From assembly GCA_022823465.1 (NCBI GenBank), contig JAJEHX010000008.1, positions 1-64,000 of the forward strand: a stretch of 64,000 nucleotides of DNA, in the 5' to 3' direction. The stretch is from Candidatus Latescibacterota bacterium. GTDB taxonomy: Bacteria; JAAXHH01. The notes beneath the pieces are model-generated. The model was given only the letters and a program-made list of their open reading frames with translations. It was not told the DNA's origin and ran no database searches. The stretch's first letter is position 1. Each line of letters opens with the position of its first letter. The position numbers and the translations under genes are program-made. This document shows, piece after piece, positions 32,594 to 40,680 of this stretch.

Positions 32594-33472
32594 TTAGCGA
32601 TACCGGTATTCAACGATGCCCGGCGCATACAGCCCGGTCATCGTCTCCATGTTCTCCATCAGCATCTCGAAAAACGTCTTGGGCCGCTGACGCACCACGT
32701 TGGGTTTTCCTGTAAGGCCGGTCATCTTGCCGGCCAGGGCGATGGCGTCCTGGTAGGTGCCCAGGCGGTCCACCAGCCCCAGGGGCAGCGCCTGGTTTCC
32801 GGTGTATATCCGTCCGTCCGCAAGTCCGACCACTTCTTCGCGGGAAAGCGGCCGATAATCGGACACCGCTTCGACAAACTGGTCGTATACGTCGTCCACC
32901 ACGGACTGCACGATCCCGAATTCCTCGTCGGTCATGCTACGGCTCATCGATCCTATGTCCTTGTGCCGGCCGCTTTTGACGACCTGCCAGTCGATGCCGA
33001 TCTTCGCGAACAGATCTTCCGCACTCGGCGCGACGGTGATCACGCCGATGCTGCCCGTTATAGTACCCGGATTGGCCATGATGGAATCCGCCGCGCAGGC
33101 GATGTAGTAACCGCCCGACGCCGCTATGCTGCCCATGGACGCCACGATGACCTTGCCCGCTTCCCGGGTCTTGCGCAGTTCATCGAAAATTTCCTGCGTG
33201 GGGGCTACGGCTCCGCCGGGGCTCTCGACGCGAAGCACGATGGCACGTACGGAATCGTCCTCGCGGTACCTGATGAGCTGCTTGACCGTGTCCTCCGCCC
33301 GGGTGATCGGTCCCCTGACTTCGACCAGCGCGACCCGTCCGCCGCCTATGCCGGAAAGTGAACTTTCACTGCTCAGCATGGGACCGGCGATCAGCAGAAC
33401 CATGACCACTACGATAACCAGTACGCCGCCGCCGAGCAGGCCGCCGATTATCCAGTCTGATTTTCGAGCCAT
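32594..33472 (-). CDS. sppA: Signal peptide peptidase SppA (short form)
   Basis: A 292-residue membrane-anchored serine protease of the S49 family. One N-terminal helix (residues ~8-29) is followed by the protease domain: Glu-Ser-Pro-Gly-Gly, Gly-Ser-Ile-Ala-Ala-Ser-Gly-Gly-Tyr-Tyr with the catalytic Ser, Thr-Gly-Ser-Ile-Gly-Val, and Ser-Gly-Arg-His-Lys-Asp-Ile with the general-base Lys. The size matches the single-domain type of Bacillus rather than the tandem E. coli form. It degrades leftover signal peptides in the membrane. GGAG lies 7 bp before the start. A good promoter is at 33551-33579. Confidence 0.92.
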   Translation of the reverse strand: MARKSDWIIGGLLGGGVLVIVVVMVLLIAGPMLSSESSLSGIGGGRVALVEVRGPITRAEDTVKQLIRYREDDSVRAIVLRVESPGGAVAPTQEIFDELRKTREAGKVIVASMGSIAASGGYYIACAADSIMANPGTITGSIGVITVAPSAEDLFAKIGIDWQVVKSGRHKDIGSMSRSMTDEEFGIVQSVVDDVYDQFVEAVSDYRPLSREEVVGLADGRIYTGNQALPLGLVDRLGTYQDAIALAGKMTGLTGKPNVVRQRPKTFFEMLMENMETMTGLYAPGIVEYRYR

Positions 33473-33808
33473 GACAATACTCCGCCAGCCGGTTTCATTA
33501 ACAAAATCCGGTCAGTCGATGGGCTCCATTGGACATCATAACCCGCGACCAAAATATCACGTTAGTTTAAGTATGTCAATGACTTTTTGGAATTCGGAAG
33601 CAGGGAGAACGGCCCTGTGGCCGATTGTTTCGAGGTGCGGTAGACGGGGGAACTTCGAGGGACGGACACGGTCTTTCTGAGCAGGACAGACGCGGTCTTC
33701 TTGTGCCGGGCTGACACGGTCTTCCGAGGCGGATGTGGATTCACGGGACAAACGTCGTCTCGCAGTCGCGTCATCTACCTGGAATCGGGCAGGTCGCAGT
33801 CGCGTCAT
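33473..33808. other. Intergenic region: sppA promoter and gene-tail repeats
   Basis: A 336-bp spacer. The sppA-proximal part holds a minus-strand promoter. From 33650 to 33808 the sequence is made of duplicated blocks: three diverged GACACGGTCTTC-type units near 33664, 33692 and 33713, then a copy of the lytic transglycosylase gene tail. No gene is seen. Confidence 0.6.
33551..33579 (-). promoter_or_regulatory. Promoter of the sppA-HU-mS38-like unit
   Basis: On the minus strand TTGACA (33579-33574) and TATTTT (33556-33551) are separated by 17 bp. Transcription would start near 33544 with a leader of about 70 nt. Confidence 0.75.
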
Positions 33809-33828
33809 CTACCTGGAATCGGGCCGGT
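33761..33828. repeat. 34-bp direct repeat duplicating the transglycosylase gene tail
   Basis: Two units (33761-33794 and 33795-33828) differ at one base. The second includes the true stop (TAG at 33811-33809) and the codons Pro-Asp-Ser-Arg before it; the first is a second copy of that end, stop included, directly downstream. Confidence 0.9.
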
Positions 33829-35785
33829 CGATACGGAGACGGTCGCCGGGGTGAATGGCGCTGCGCCGGCTGAGGCCGTTTGTCCTTCGGAGCGCGCTCA
33901 CGGTCACGTTATGAGCCCGGGCGATATCCCAGAGGGTGTCTCCCGGGCGGACCGTGTAGGTGATGGCGTCCGATGCCGCCGCGCCGCCCTCGCCGCGGGT
34001 CGTTGCGTCCCTTGCGGCGGATTCGCGATTTGGGGTCGAAGTTCCGCTGGTCGAAGCGCCCTGTGACGAGCGGGGAACATAGATCGTCAGCGTGCGGCCG
34101 GCGATGATGTCGCCAGGGTTGTTCAGCCTGTTCCAGTCCTGCAAATTCGCCATGGATACGCCGTACCGCCTGCTGATGCTCGCAAGCGTGTCACCCCGCC
34201 TGATTCGGTACGAAACGGCGCGGTGGGTCGAAGGATCGGGGGGCTGAACGTCCCTGGGCTTCCGGTTATGTATGGATCGATTCGCCAATCGGTTCGGGGA
34301 GCCATACAACGGTATGGTGAGGACCTGTCCGATCCTCAGGCGATTCGGCCGGCGTATGTTGTTCTCGACGACGATATCCGCCGTCCGCACCCCGAAGCGG
34401 CGGGCTATGCGCCCCAGTGTATCGCCCCGCCTGACCCTGTAGAATGTCAGGTCGGAAGGGTCGGGGCCAGGCGGCTCGATGCCGGCCCAGGCGGCGTAGG
34501 ACCGGGTAGTGCCCAGCGGCACCTTGAGATTGTAACCGGACTCGGCCTTCCAGCGACGCAGTTCCGGATTGAGCCGGCGCAATTGCTCGACAGGGACCTT
34601 CATGCCCCCGGCCACTTCCTCCAAAGCCATTGGTCTCGGAACCGGCACGGACTCGTGGATCAGCGGGAGGCCCCCTACTGGTTCGAATCCGTACTCCTCC
34701 GGTGACTGGGAAATGATGGCGGCCGCCATGACGAAGGACACGAAGGGAATCGTCTGCCTGGGCAGTCTCATATTCCACAGGCTCAGCCCCTCGGCCGTGC
34801 GCAGAGGCGTCGATCCTGCATGATGCGCCGCGAGCACGAACTCCCAACTGCCCAGTTCCAGGTAGAGATCTTTGAACCGCGCCGCCGCTGCCCGTGTCGA
34901 CTTCTCCGGGTCGTAGCGCTCGTCGATCTCGCCGCTTCGGGTCAGGCCGTATCGTTCCGCGTCCTCCGGAGACAACTGCCACAGGCCTGCGCCGCCTTCC
35001 GCCGAGCGCGCGCGGGGATCGAATCCGCTCTCGACCATGGCAACGTAAATCAGATCGCCGGGCAGTCCCGACTTGGAGAGGATCGACTGGATCATGGCCC
35101 GGTAGTTGTTCGTTCGACCCAGCCAGGCGGCAAAAACATCGAAGGCATCGTTCCTGAGGATGTGAATCGCCTTCTTGACCCGTTCGTTGTAACTGATTGG
35201 CACGTCGAATCGTCCGAAATCGGGCCAGGGCGGCGCTGGCGCCGCAGCGCGGTCCGATCCCTCCAGGAAAGGCGTGAGGAGGGCAAACCCGGCATCACCG
35301 TTCCGTTCTTCGGCGTAAGGCTCGGGCGATGAATCCGCAGCCGCGGTGGACGCATCTGCGCCCGCTTCGGACGGCGTACCCGCTTCGGACTGCGAACCCG
35401 CTTCGGCCGCGCGTGCGTCGGTTGTTGGCGTGTATTGGTCGCCGACGTGATCCTTCTCACCGCCGGTATCTGTCGCGCGTGCGTCGGTTGCTGGACCAGC
35501 GTCAGTTGGACCAGCATCCTCCGCGGAGCCGGCGGATCGGAACACAGATTCCGCGACGGGATTCGCCGGCGCGCTCGTGTCAGGCTCGCTCGGAGTCGGC
35601 AAATAAAAAACCGGCGCCGTGTTCAGTAGGGCGCCGGTTGGCTTCTCTTCAATGGTGTGGGGCCCTGCATAGAGAAAGGAAGGGAGCAGGACCAGGCAAA
35701 ACAGACAGATCGGCAGCCGCCTTACAGAACCTGAACGGCCGTTGGTCGGTATACTGCGATTGACTGTGCAGGTGGTACTGAGCAT
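33809..35785 (-). CDS. MltD-type membrane-bound lytic transglycosylase with LysM repeats
   Basis: A 658-residue exported cell-wall enzyme. A hydrophobic signal segment (residues ~24-40) is followed by an acidic, Ala/Thr/Asp-rich low-complexity linker to about residue 180. The SLT domain has the catalytic Glu in Val-Ala-Met-Val-Glu-Ser-Gly-Phe-Asp-Pro and the Gly-Leu-Trp-Gln-Leu segment. Three C-terminal LysM modules each begin with a Gly-Asp-Thr-Leu motif. It cleaves glycan strands, leaving 1,6-anhydromuramic ends, while LysM binds peptidoglycan. The order SLT then LysM is that of MltD. No lipobox is evident. Confidence 0.9.
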   Translation of the reverse strand: MLSTTCTVNRSIPTNGRSGSVRRLPICLFCLVLLPSFLYAGPHTIEEKPTGALLNTAPVFYLPTPSEPDTSAPANPVAESVFRSAGSAEDAGPTDAGPATDARATDTGGEKDHVGDQYTPTTDARAAEAGSQSEAGTPSEAGADASTAAADSSPEPYAEERNGDAGFALLTPFLEGSDRAAAPAPPWPDFGRFDVPISYNERVKKAIHILRNDAFDVFAAWLGRTNNYRAMIQSILSKSGLPGDLIYVAMVESGFDPRARSAEGGAGLWQLSPEDAERYGLTRSGEIDERYDPEKSTRAAAARFKDLYLELGSWEFVLAAHHAGSTPLRTAEGLSLWNMRLPRQTIPFVSFVMAAAIISQSPEEYGFEPVGGLPLIHESVPVPRPMALEEVAGGMKVPVEQLRRLNPELRRWKAESGYNLKVPLGTTRSYAAWAGIEPPGPDPSDLTFYRVRRGDTLGRIARRFGVRTADIVVENNIRRPNRLRIGQVLTIPLYGSPNRLANRSIHNRKPRDVQPPDPSTHRAVSYRIRRGDTLASISRRYGVSMANLQDWNRLNNPGDIIAGRTLTIYVPRSSQGASTSGTSTPNRESAARDATTRGEGGAAASDAITYTVRPGDTLWDIARAHNVTVSALRRTNGLSRRSAIHPGDRLRIDRPDSR

Positions 35786-35913
35786 AGTGAGCGCTGTATA
35801 CGGAATGCCGACTGGGTATAACGGGTGCTAGCGTTTCGATGGAACGGCCTGAAGCATCAAGATCGATCAAACAGGGACTGTATATTCACTTGAAGGCCGC
35901 CGCCGTCGAGTAG

Positions 35914-35986
35914 TGGAGCTGAGCGGGATCGAACCGCTGACCTCATGAATGCCATTCATGCGCTCTCCCAGCTGAGCTACAGCCCC
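35914..35986 (-). tRNA. tRNA-Ala (anticodon GGC)
   Basis: The 73-base minus-strand sequence folds as a full cloverleaf: acceptor GGGGCTG pairing with CAGCTCC, D-arm GCTC/GAGC, anticodon stem CATGA/TCATG with loop ATGGCAT (anticodon GGC), and T-arm AGCGG-TTCGATC-CCGCT. The G3-U70 wobble pair, the identity element for alanine, is present. CCA is not encoded (the genomic 3' bases are CTA after the discriminator A). Confidence 0.96.
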
Positions 35987-35997
35987 TGACGACGGTC

Positions 35998-36026
35998 AAG
36001 ATAGGAAAACACCCGCAGGGTGTCAA
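35998..36026 (-). promoter_or_regulatory. tRNA-Ala promoter
   Basis: TTGACA (36026-36021) and TATCTT (36003-35998) on the minus strand with a 17-bp spacer. The expected start point is about 5 bp before the mature tRNA 5' end. Confidence 0.8.
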
Positions 36027-36265
36027 GCGAAAACAGGATCGTTTCCGGGCGCGGCGCCAGGCGGCTCGGCACACGTTCCACCGGGTTGGCACGAATTGGC
36101 TTGTATCCGTCGATTCCTGTATTTAATGTTTCCGAATATCGGTAAATCGTGAGTGAATGGAGGTCCCATGACCGGGCTTTGCACCCGGCCGCCGGACGAT
36201 CAGTCACGGAAGTTCCGGAAGCAGAGAACAAGGGCCAGAAGGACCGTTAGAGAGGCGCGCCAACC

Positions 36266-37741
36266 ATGTCCGAAGTAAAAACCAGCCGGAGCCATCCACT
36301 TCGTATCGACCCGGTACGTCCGGGGGAGGGCTTCGGCCGCATAGGAATCACCCTGTGCCCCGGCAAGACAGATCCCTGGGGAGTCGCGGGTAAATGGGAG
36401 CGCGATCTGGACCTGGATCTCGATAGGGCCAGAAAATGGGGCGCGACAGCGGTCGTCAGCCTGATCACGCAGGAGGAGATACGGGATCTGAAAGTGCCCG
36501 GTCTTTCCAGGGCGGTCGCGGACCGTCACATGGAATGGTGGCACCTGCCGATACCGGACGGACAGCCACCGGGCACTGATTTCGAGCAGGCATGGCGCGT
36601 CGCGGGACCGGCCATCAGGGACCGGCTCCGGCTCGGTTTCGACGTCGTCGTCCATTGCAAGGGGGGACTCGGCCGCGCGGGCACCCTCGCTGCCCGTCTC
36701 CTCGTGGAATTCGGGGCGACCCCGTCCGAAGCAATGCGCCGGGTTCGAGAAGCCCGTTCCACCAACGCGATAGAGACCCTGAGCCAGGAGCGGCACGTGG
36801 CGCAGTGCGAGGCAGCGGCGGAACCGCGGCCTTCCGCGGCCGAAAAGAGCATCCGGGACCGTGCCGTCGGGGCTTTTCTCGGTCTCGCAGTGGGCGACGC
36901 GGTGGGCACGACACTCGAGTTCCGGCCTCGCGACGGGCAGGCGCGGGTGGAGGACATGGTGGGGGGAGGCCCTTTCGATCTGCCTGCCGGATCGTGGACG
37001 GACGACACGACTATGGCGCTGGCCCTTGCGGAAAGCCTGGCCGCATCGGAGACGCTGGACTGCCGGGATCTGATGGACCGTTTCGTCAGCTGGTGGCGAG
37101 ACGGCGAATACTCCTGCACGGGCAGTTGCTTCGACATCGGGAACACCACGAGCGCGGCGCTCGCCCGATATGAACGAACCGGAGACCCGATCGCCGGTTC
37201 CACCGACCCGCGCGCCTCGGGCAACGGTTCCCTGATGCGCCTCGCCCCGGTCGCCCTGCGCTTCTGGGACGACCGGTCGCAACTCGACGCCACCGCGGCC
37301 GAGCAGTCCCGGACCACGCACGGAACCGAAGAAGCGGTGGATGCGTGCCGCGCCTTCGCGGAACTGCTGGCGGACGCCATCGCCGGTTCGCCCCGGGCGG
37401 ATCTCCTGGCGCCAAGGCGTTTCGACGGGGCGCCGGCCGTGAAACGGATCCTGGCCGGGAGCTGGCGGGGGCGGCCACGGGACGAAATCAGCTCGAGCGG
37501 TTACGTGATCGACACCCTCGAAGCCGCCATCTGGTCCGTCGCCCGCACTGCCGACTTTCGCAGCGCCGTACTCCTCGCCGCCAACCTGGCCGACGACGCC
37601 GACACGGTTGCCGCGGTGACGGGTCAACTCGCCGGCGCGCTTTACGGACTCAGCGGGATTCCGGATAGCTGGCTCGAGTGGCTCGCCTGGAAGGATCGGC
37701 TGTTGGACGTGGCCCACCGCCTGTCCGGCAGGAACGCCTGA
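36266..37741 (+). CDS. Dual-specificity phosphatase fused to ADP-ribosylglycohydrolase
   Basis: A 491-residue fusion. Residues ~1-170 resemble a cyclin-dependent-kinase-inhibitor-3-like phosphatase, with the P-loop His-Cys-Lys-Gly-Gly-Leu-Gly-Arg-Ala-Gly at ~130 (HCx5R intact). From ~195 comes an ADP-ribosylglycohydrolase (DraG/ARH): Gly-Leu-Ala-Val-Gly-Asp-Ala, Thr-Asp-Asp-Thr at ~245, Gly-Asn-Gly-Ser-Leu, and Asp-Asp-Ala-Asp-Thr at ~444, which together provide the two-magnesium site. It could remove both phosphate and ADP-ribose marks, or process ADP-ribose-1''-phosphate-like products. That combined role is inference. It lies between tRNA-Ala and the PLP-enzyme cluster. Confidence 0.9.
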   Translation: MSEVKTSRSHPLRIDPVRPGEGFGRIGITLCPGKTDPWGVAGKWERDLDLDLDRARKWGATAVVSLITQEEIRDLKVPGLSRAVADRHMEWWHLPIPDGQPPGTDFEQAWRVAGPAIRDRLRLGFDVVVHCKGGLGRAGTLAARLLVEFGATPSEAMRRVREARSTNAIETLSQERHVAQCEAAAEPRPSAAEKSIRDRAVGAFLGLAVGDAVGTTLEFRPRDGQARVEDMVGGGPFDLPAGSWTDDTTMALALAESLAASETLDCRDLMDRFVSWWRDGEYSCTGSCFDIGNTTSAALARYERTGDPIAGSTDPRASGNGSLMRLAPVALRFWDDRSQLDATAAEQSRTTHGTEEAVDACRAFAELLADAIAGSPRADLLAPRRFDGAPAVKRILAGSWRGRPRDEISSSGYVIDTLEAAIWSVARTADFRSAVLLAANLADDADTVAAVTGQLAGALYGLSGIPDSWLEWLAWKDRLLDVAHRLSGRNA

Positions 37742-37754
37742 CGTTACAATCCCG

Positions 37755-37805
37755 TCCGGGGTCCACTCCGATCCGGGGTCCATCCGAATCCGAAGTCCGC
37801 TCCAA
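37755..37805. repeat. 17-bp tandem repeat, three units
   Basis: TCCGGGGTCCACTCCGA (37755-37771) is followed by two progressively diverged units (37772-37788, 37789-37805), immediately after the stop of the fusion gene. Confidence 0.8.
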
Positions 37806-37812
37806 TTTGTAC

Positions 37813-37841
37813 TTGTAACGGGTTGCCCTCCGTGTTATAGT
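37813..37841 (+). promoter_or_regulatory. Promoter of the PLP-enzyme cluster
   Basis: TTGTAA at 37813-37818 and TATAGT at 37836-37841 with a 17-bp spacer, giving a leader of about 55 nt before the DegT-type gene. The same TTGTAA -35 variant is seen at 18205. Confidence 0.7.
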
Positions 37842-37902
37842 CCTGAATCCCGATTCAACCTTTGAAGTACCAACCCGAAACGTTTATTGAGACAGGATGC
37901 CC

Positions 37903-39168
37903 ATGGCGGAATCACTGGCGATCGACGGCGGGACGCCGGTTCGCACCGGGAAATGGCCGCCTCTCGTGCCCGGTGGATCGGTGTACGGGGAAGAAGAGAA
38001 GCAGGCCGCCATTGAAGTCATAGAGGCCCGGTCGCCCTTTCGGTATTACGGGATCGAACCCCTCGGCAAGGTGGACCGTTTCGAGGCGGCCTACGCTCGT
38101 TACGTCGGCACGCGCTTCGCCCTGGCCACCCACAGCGGCAGCACGGCCCTTTCCGTGGCGCTCGCCGCCCTCGACGTGGGACCCGGAACCGAGGTCATCA
38201 TGCCGGCCTTCATGTGGATCGCCGACGTAAACGCCGTCGTGCACCTGAGGGCCGTGCCTGTGCTGGCCGACATCGACGACACCCTCAATCTGGATCCCAA
38301 CGACATCGAACGGCATATTACGCCCCGGACCCGGGCCATCGTCGCCGTGCATATGGCGGGAACGGTCGCCGACGTGCCGTCCATCGTGGAAATCGCGGAC
38401 CGGCACGGGATTCCGGTCCTGGAGGACTGCTCCCAGGCCGCGGGCGCGAGCATCGACGGCCGTCGCGTCGGGTCGATGGGCACGGTGGGCGCCGTCAGCC
38501 TGCAGTACAACAAGAACTTCACCACGGGCGAGGGAGGCATGGTCACGACGGACGACGAGGGGGTATTTCGCCGCGCCGTGTGCTTCCACGATACGGGTTT
38601 TGAACGGGACATCGAAGGCGTTTCCACCGGGGAGGATTCGCTGTTCGAGACCTTTGGCATGGGCGTCCGCATGGACGAACTCCGCGGCGCGCTGGGTCTG
38701 GTCCAGCTGGACAAGCTGCCCGCCATTCTGGCAGGCATGCGCCGCCACCACGTCCGTTTGCGGGAAACCCTCGGCAAGACGCCGGGCATCCAGCTCCGGC
38801 GCATCGTTGATCCCGAGGGCGACAGTGGGGCCTATTTCTCGTGGATTCATGAATCGGCCGGCGACGCGGCGCGTTTCACCTCGGCCATTCGCGCGGAGGG
38901 GATTCCCGCCAGTGAGCCCCACGGCGGCATCCATCAGTACCGCTATATGTCCAATCTGTTGAAGAAGGTGCCGGTCACGACGGCGGGATGTCCGTGGACC
39001 TGTCCGTTCAATGCCGAGAGCCCCATGGAATACCGCGCCGGCATGCTGCCGCGCAGCGACGATCTGCTGGACCGAGCGCGCATACTGCCCCTGCCGGCGC
39101 AACTGGTAGATGAAGACGTGGACGACGTGATCCGCGCGTTCCGCAAGGTGGCGCGGGCCGTCCTGTAA
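37903..39168 (+). CDS. DegT/DnrJ/EryC1/StrS-family aminotransferase
   Basis: About 421 residues. The family pattern is clear: Phe-Glu-Ala-Ala-Tyr-Ala-Arg-Tyr-Val-Gly-Thr near residue 60, His-Ser-Gly-Ser-Thr-Ala-Leu, Glu-Asp-Cys-Ser-Gln-Ala-Ala-Gly-Ala, and Gln-Tyr-Asn-Lys-Asn-Phe-Thr-Thr-Gly-Glu-Gly-Gly with the PLP Lys. Such enzymes aminate keto-sugars or make aminohydroxybenzoate and aminocyclitols for natural products. ATG 37903 has AGGA five bases before it and is preferred over ATG 37897. It opens a plus-strand run of three PLP enzymes, a creatininase, a lipoprotein and a PhyH protein. The substrate is unknown. Confidence 0.9.
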   Translation: MAESLAIDGGTPVRTGKWPPLVPGGSVYGEEEKQAAIEVIEARSPFRYYGIEPLGKVDRFEAAYARYVGTRFALATHSGSTALSVALAALDVGPGTEVIMPAFMWIADVNAVVHLRAVPVLADIDDTLNLDPNDIERHITPRTRAIVAVHMAGTVADVPSIVEIADRHGIPVLEDCSQAAGASIDGRRVGSMGTVGAVSLQYNKNFTTGEGGMVTTDDEGVFRRAVCFHDTGFERDIEGVSTGEDSLFETFGMGVRMDELRGALGLVQLDKLPAILAGMRRHHVRLRETLGKTPGIQLRRIVDPEGDSGAYFSWIHESAGDAARFTSAIRAEGIPASEPHGGIHQYRYMSNLLKKVPVTTAGCPWTCPFNAESPMEYRAGMLPRSDDLLDRARILPLPAQLVDEDVDDVIRAFRKVARAVL

Positions 39169-39174
39169 GTGTCC

Positions 39175-39209
39175 TGAGCCTGACAGTAAGTATCTCTTGA
39201 GCCTGACAG
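39175..39209. repeat. Short direct repeat downstream of the DegT-type gene
   Basis: TGAGCCTGACAG occurs at 39175-39186 and 39198-39209 (23-bp period), starting within ten bases of the preceding stop codon. Confidence 0.7.
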
Positions 39210-39335
39210 AAGGTGCCGGAAACGGGCGAGTGGTCGGAGTGTATGCCGCGGTTCGCCTTGGCACCCGCGCTTACCGTCGCCATTCAGTCGACACGCCATT
39301 CAATCAACACGATGCATCCACCACGGGAGCACCGC

Positions 39336-40523
39336 ATGCAAGACGATTCGAGTCCGGCCGTAACCGATACACTACCCGCCCCGGACGACGCATTCTGGAA
39401 GGCGATCCGCCGTGATCAGTTCTATCTTGAACCCGATATCGCCTTTCTGCAGGGCGGTTCCGTCGGGCCGTCGCCCAAGCCGGTCGTGGACCGGGTGACC
39501 GAGGCCATGCGGGCCTTCGACAGCGATCCACTGAAGCACCAGCAGCAGTACTGGCCGATCGTCGAGGAATCCCGGGAGAAACTGGCGAAATTCGTGGGCA
39601 CGCGCCCGGAGCGCATCGCCCTGGTGCAGAACACCACCATGGCGCTGAGCGTCTTCGCCCAGGGCGTGACCTGGAAGGTGGGCGGCGAGATCCTGATGAC
39701 AGACCAGGAGTACGGCGCGGTGAACGCCTGCTTCGACTACATCGCCGAGCGCCACGGGCTGACCGTGAGGCGGGTGCACCTGCCCATGGAGATCACCGAC
39801 CAGCAGCAGATCATCGATGTATTCAGGGACGGGATGAACGAGAAAACGGCGGCCGTGGTCTTCGGCCACGTGTACTGGTCGACCGGCCTGGTGACGCCGG
39901 TGAAGGAACTGACCGAAATCGGCCGGGATCGTGGCATCTGGGTCGTCGTGGACGGCGCCCACGCCGTCAGCATGGTGCCGCTGCGCCTGGACGAATGGAA
40001 TCCCCACTTCTACGCGTCCAGTCTCCACAAATGGACGCTGTCTCCCAAGGGCACGGGCATGCTCTTCGTCTCCGACGACGCCCACGACCGGGTGGAGCCG
40101 CTCATTCTCGGGTCCAGCGCCCATCCGAACCCCAATGCCAGCCGGTTCGACATGATGGGCACCCGGGACCAGACGCCCTTCATCGGTCTGGGCACGGCGC
40201 TGGATTTCCAGCAGGAGATCGGCTGGGACCACATCCGGACGTACTGCCGGGGCCTGGTGAATTACATGCGGGAGCGGTTGGGCCGTATCCGGGGCGTGCG
40301 CTTCCTGACGCCGCGGGATTCCGAGATGTCCGGGTTCATCACGACCTTCACCATCGAAGGGGCCGATCTCCAGAAGATCCGGCAGGAGTTGTGGGACGAC
40401 GAGAAGATCGAGACCGTGGCCTTTCATGTCAACGACGTGCCTGTGTTCCGTATTTCCACCCATTTCTACAACAGCAGGGAGGAAATCGACCGGATGGTCC
40501 GGGCCATCGAGCGGCGCCTGTAG
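39336..40523 (+). CDS. Class V aminotransferase (isopenicillin-N epimerase-like)
   Basis: A 395-residue PLP enzyme resembling isopenicillin N epimerases and cysteine-desulfurase-fold aminotransferases. It has Gly-Gly-Ser-Val-Gly-Pro-Ser-Pro near residue 40, Val-Asp-Gly-Ala-His-Ala (the PLP-binding Asp) and Ser-Ser-Leu-His-Lys-Trp with the Schiff-base Lys. The ATG at 39336 has GGGAG seven bases upstream; in-frame codons from 39213 precede it but look non-coding. Epimerases of this type invert amino-acid side chains in beta-lactam pathways, though close homologs of unknown role are common. The last 12 codons are repeated twice downstream. Confidence 0.88.
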   Translation: MQDDSSPAVTDTLPAPDDAFWKAIRRDQFYLEPDIAFLQGGSVGPSPKPVVDRVTEAMRAFDSDPLKHQQQYWPIVEESREKLAKFVGTRPERIALVQNTTMALSVFAQGVTWKVGGEILMTDQEYGAVNACFDYIAERHGLTVRRVHLPMEITDQQQIIDVFRDGMNEKTAAVVFGHVYWSTGLVTPVKELTEIGRDRGIWVVVDGAHAVSMVPLRLDEWNPHFYASSLHKWTLSPKGTGMLFVSDDAHDRVEPLILGSSAHPNPNASRFDMMGTRDQTPFIGLGTALDFQQEIGWDHIRTYCRGLVNYMRERLGRIRGVRFLTPRDSEMSGFITTFTIEGADLQKIRQELWDDEKIETVAFHVNDVPVFRISTHFYNSREEIDRMVRAIERRL

Positions 40524-40592
40524 AAGACCATGGACCGGGCCATCGAGCGGTGCCTGTAGAAGACCATGGACCGGGCCATCGAGCGGCGTGAC
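40494..40592 (+). repeat. 36-bp tandem repeat of a gene tail with repeated stop codons
   Basis: Units at 40494-40529, 40530-40565 and a partial one at 40566-40592. The first is the gene end (Arg-Ala-Ile-Glu-Arg-Arg-Leu-stop). The second reads Met-Asp-Arg-Ala-Ile-Glu-Arg-Cys-Leu-stop in the same frame, and the third begins identically. The period is exactly 12 codons. Confidence 0.92.
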
Positions 40593-40680
40593 GAAGCGTG
40601 ACGCGGCGTGACGCGGCATCAGTATTCTGGTTCCCCGCAGGCCGACGCACTTCAAACATCCTGTGGGAAAGGAAATGTTA

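Larger units (their letters stand above)
35786..36265. other. Intergenic region holding tRNA-Ala and its promoter
   Basis: This 480-bp stretch contains tRNA-Ala (35914-35986) and its promoter. The rest (35786-35913 and 36027-36265) shows no gene. TTGGCT at 36096 with TATTTA at 36120 (18 bp apart) could be a weak plus-strand promoter for the ADP-ribosylglycohydrolase gene. Confidence 0.5.

Noticed and set aside
36200-37783. A 527-codon minus-strand open frame
   Set aside because: It is antisense to the phosphatase-ADP-ribosylglycohydrolase gene, whose motifs are intact; an open antisense frame is common at this GC content.
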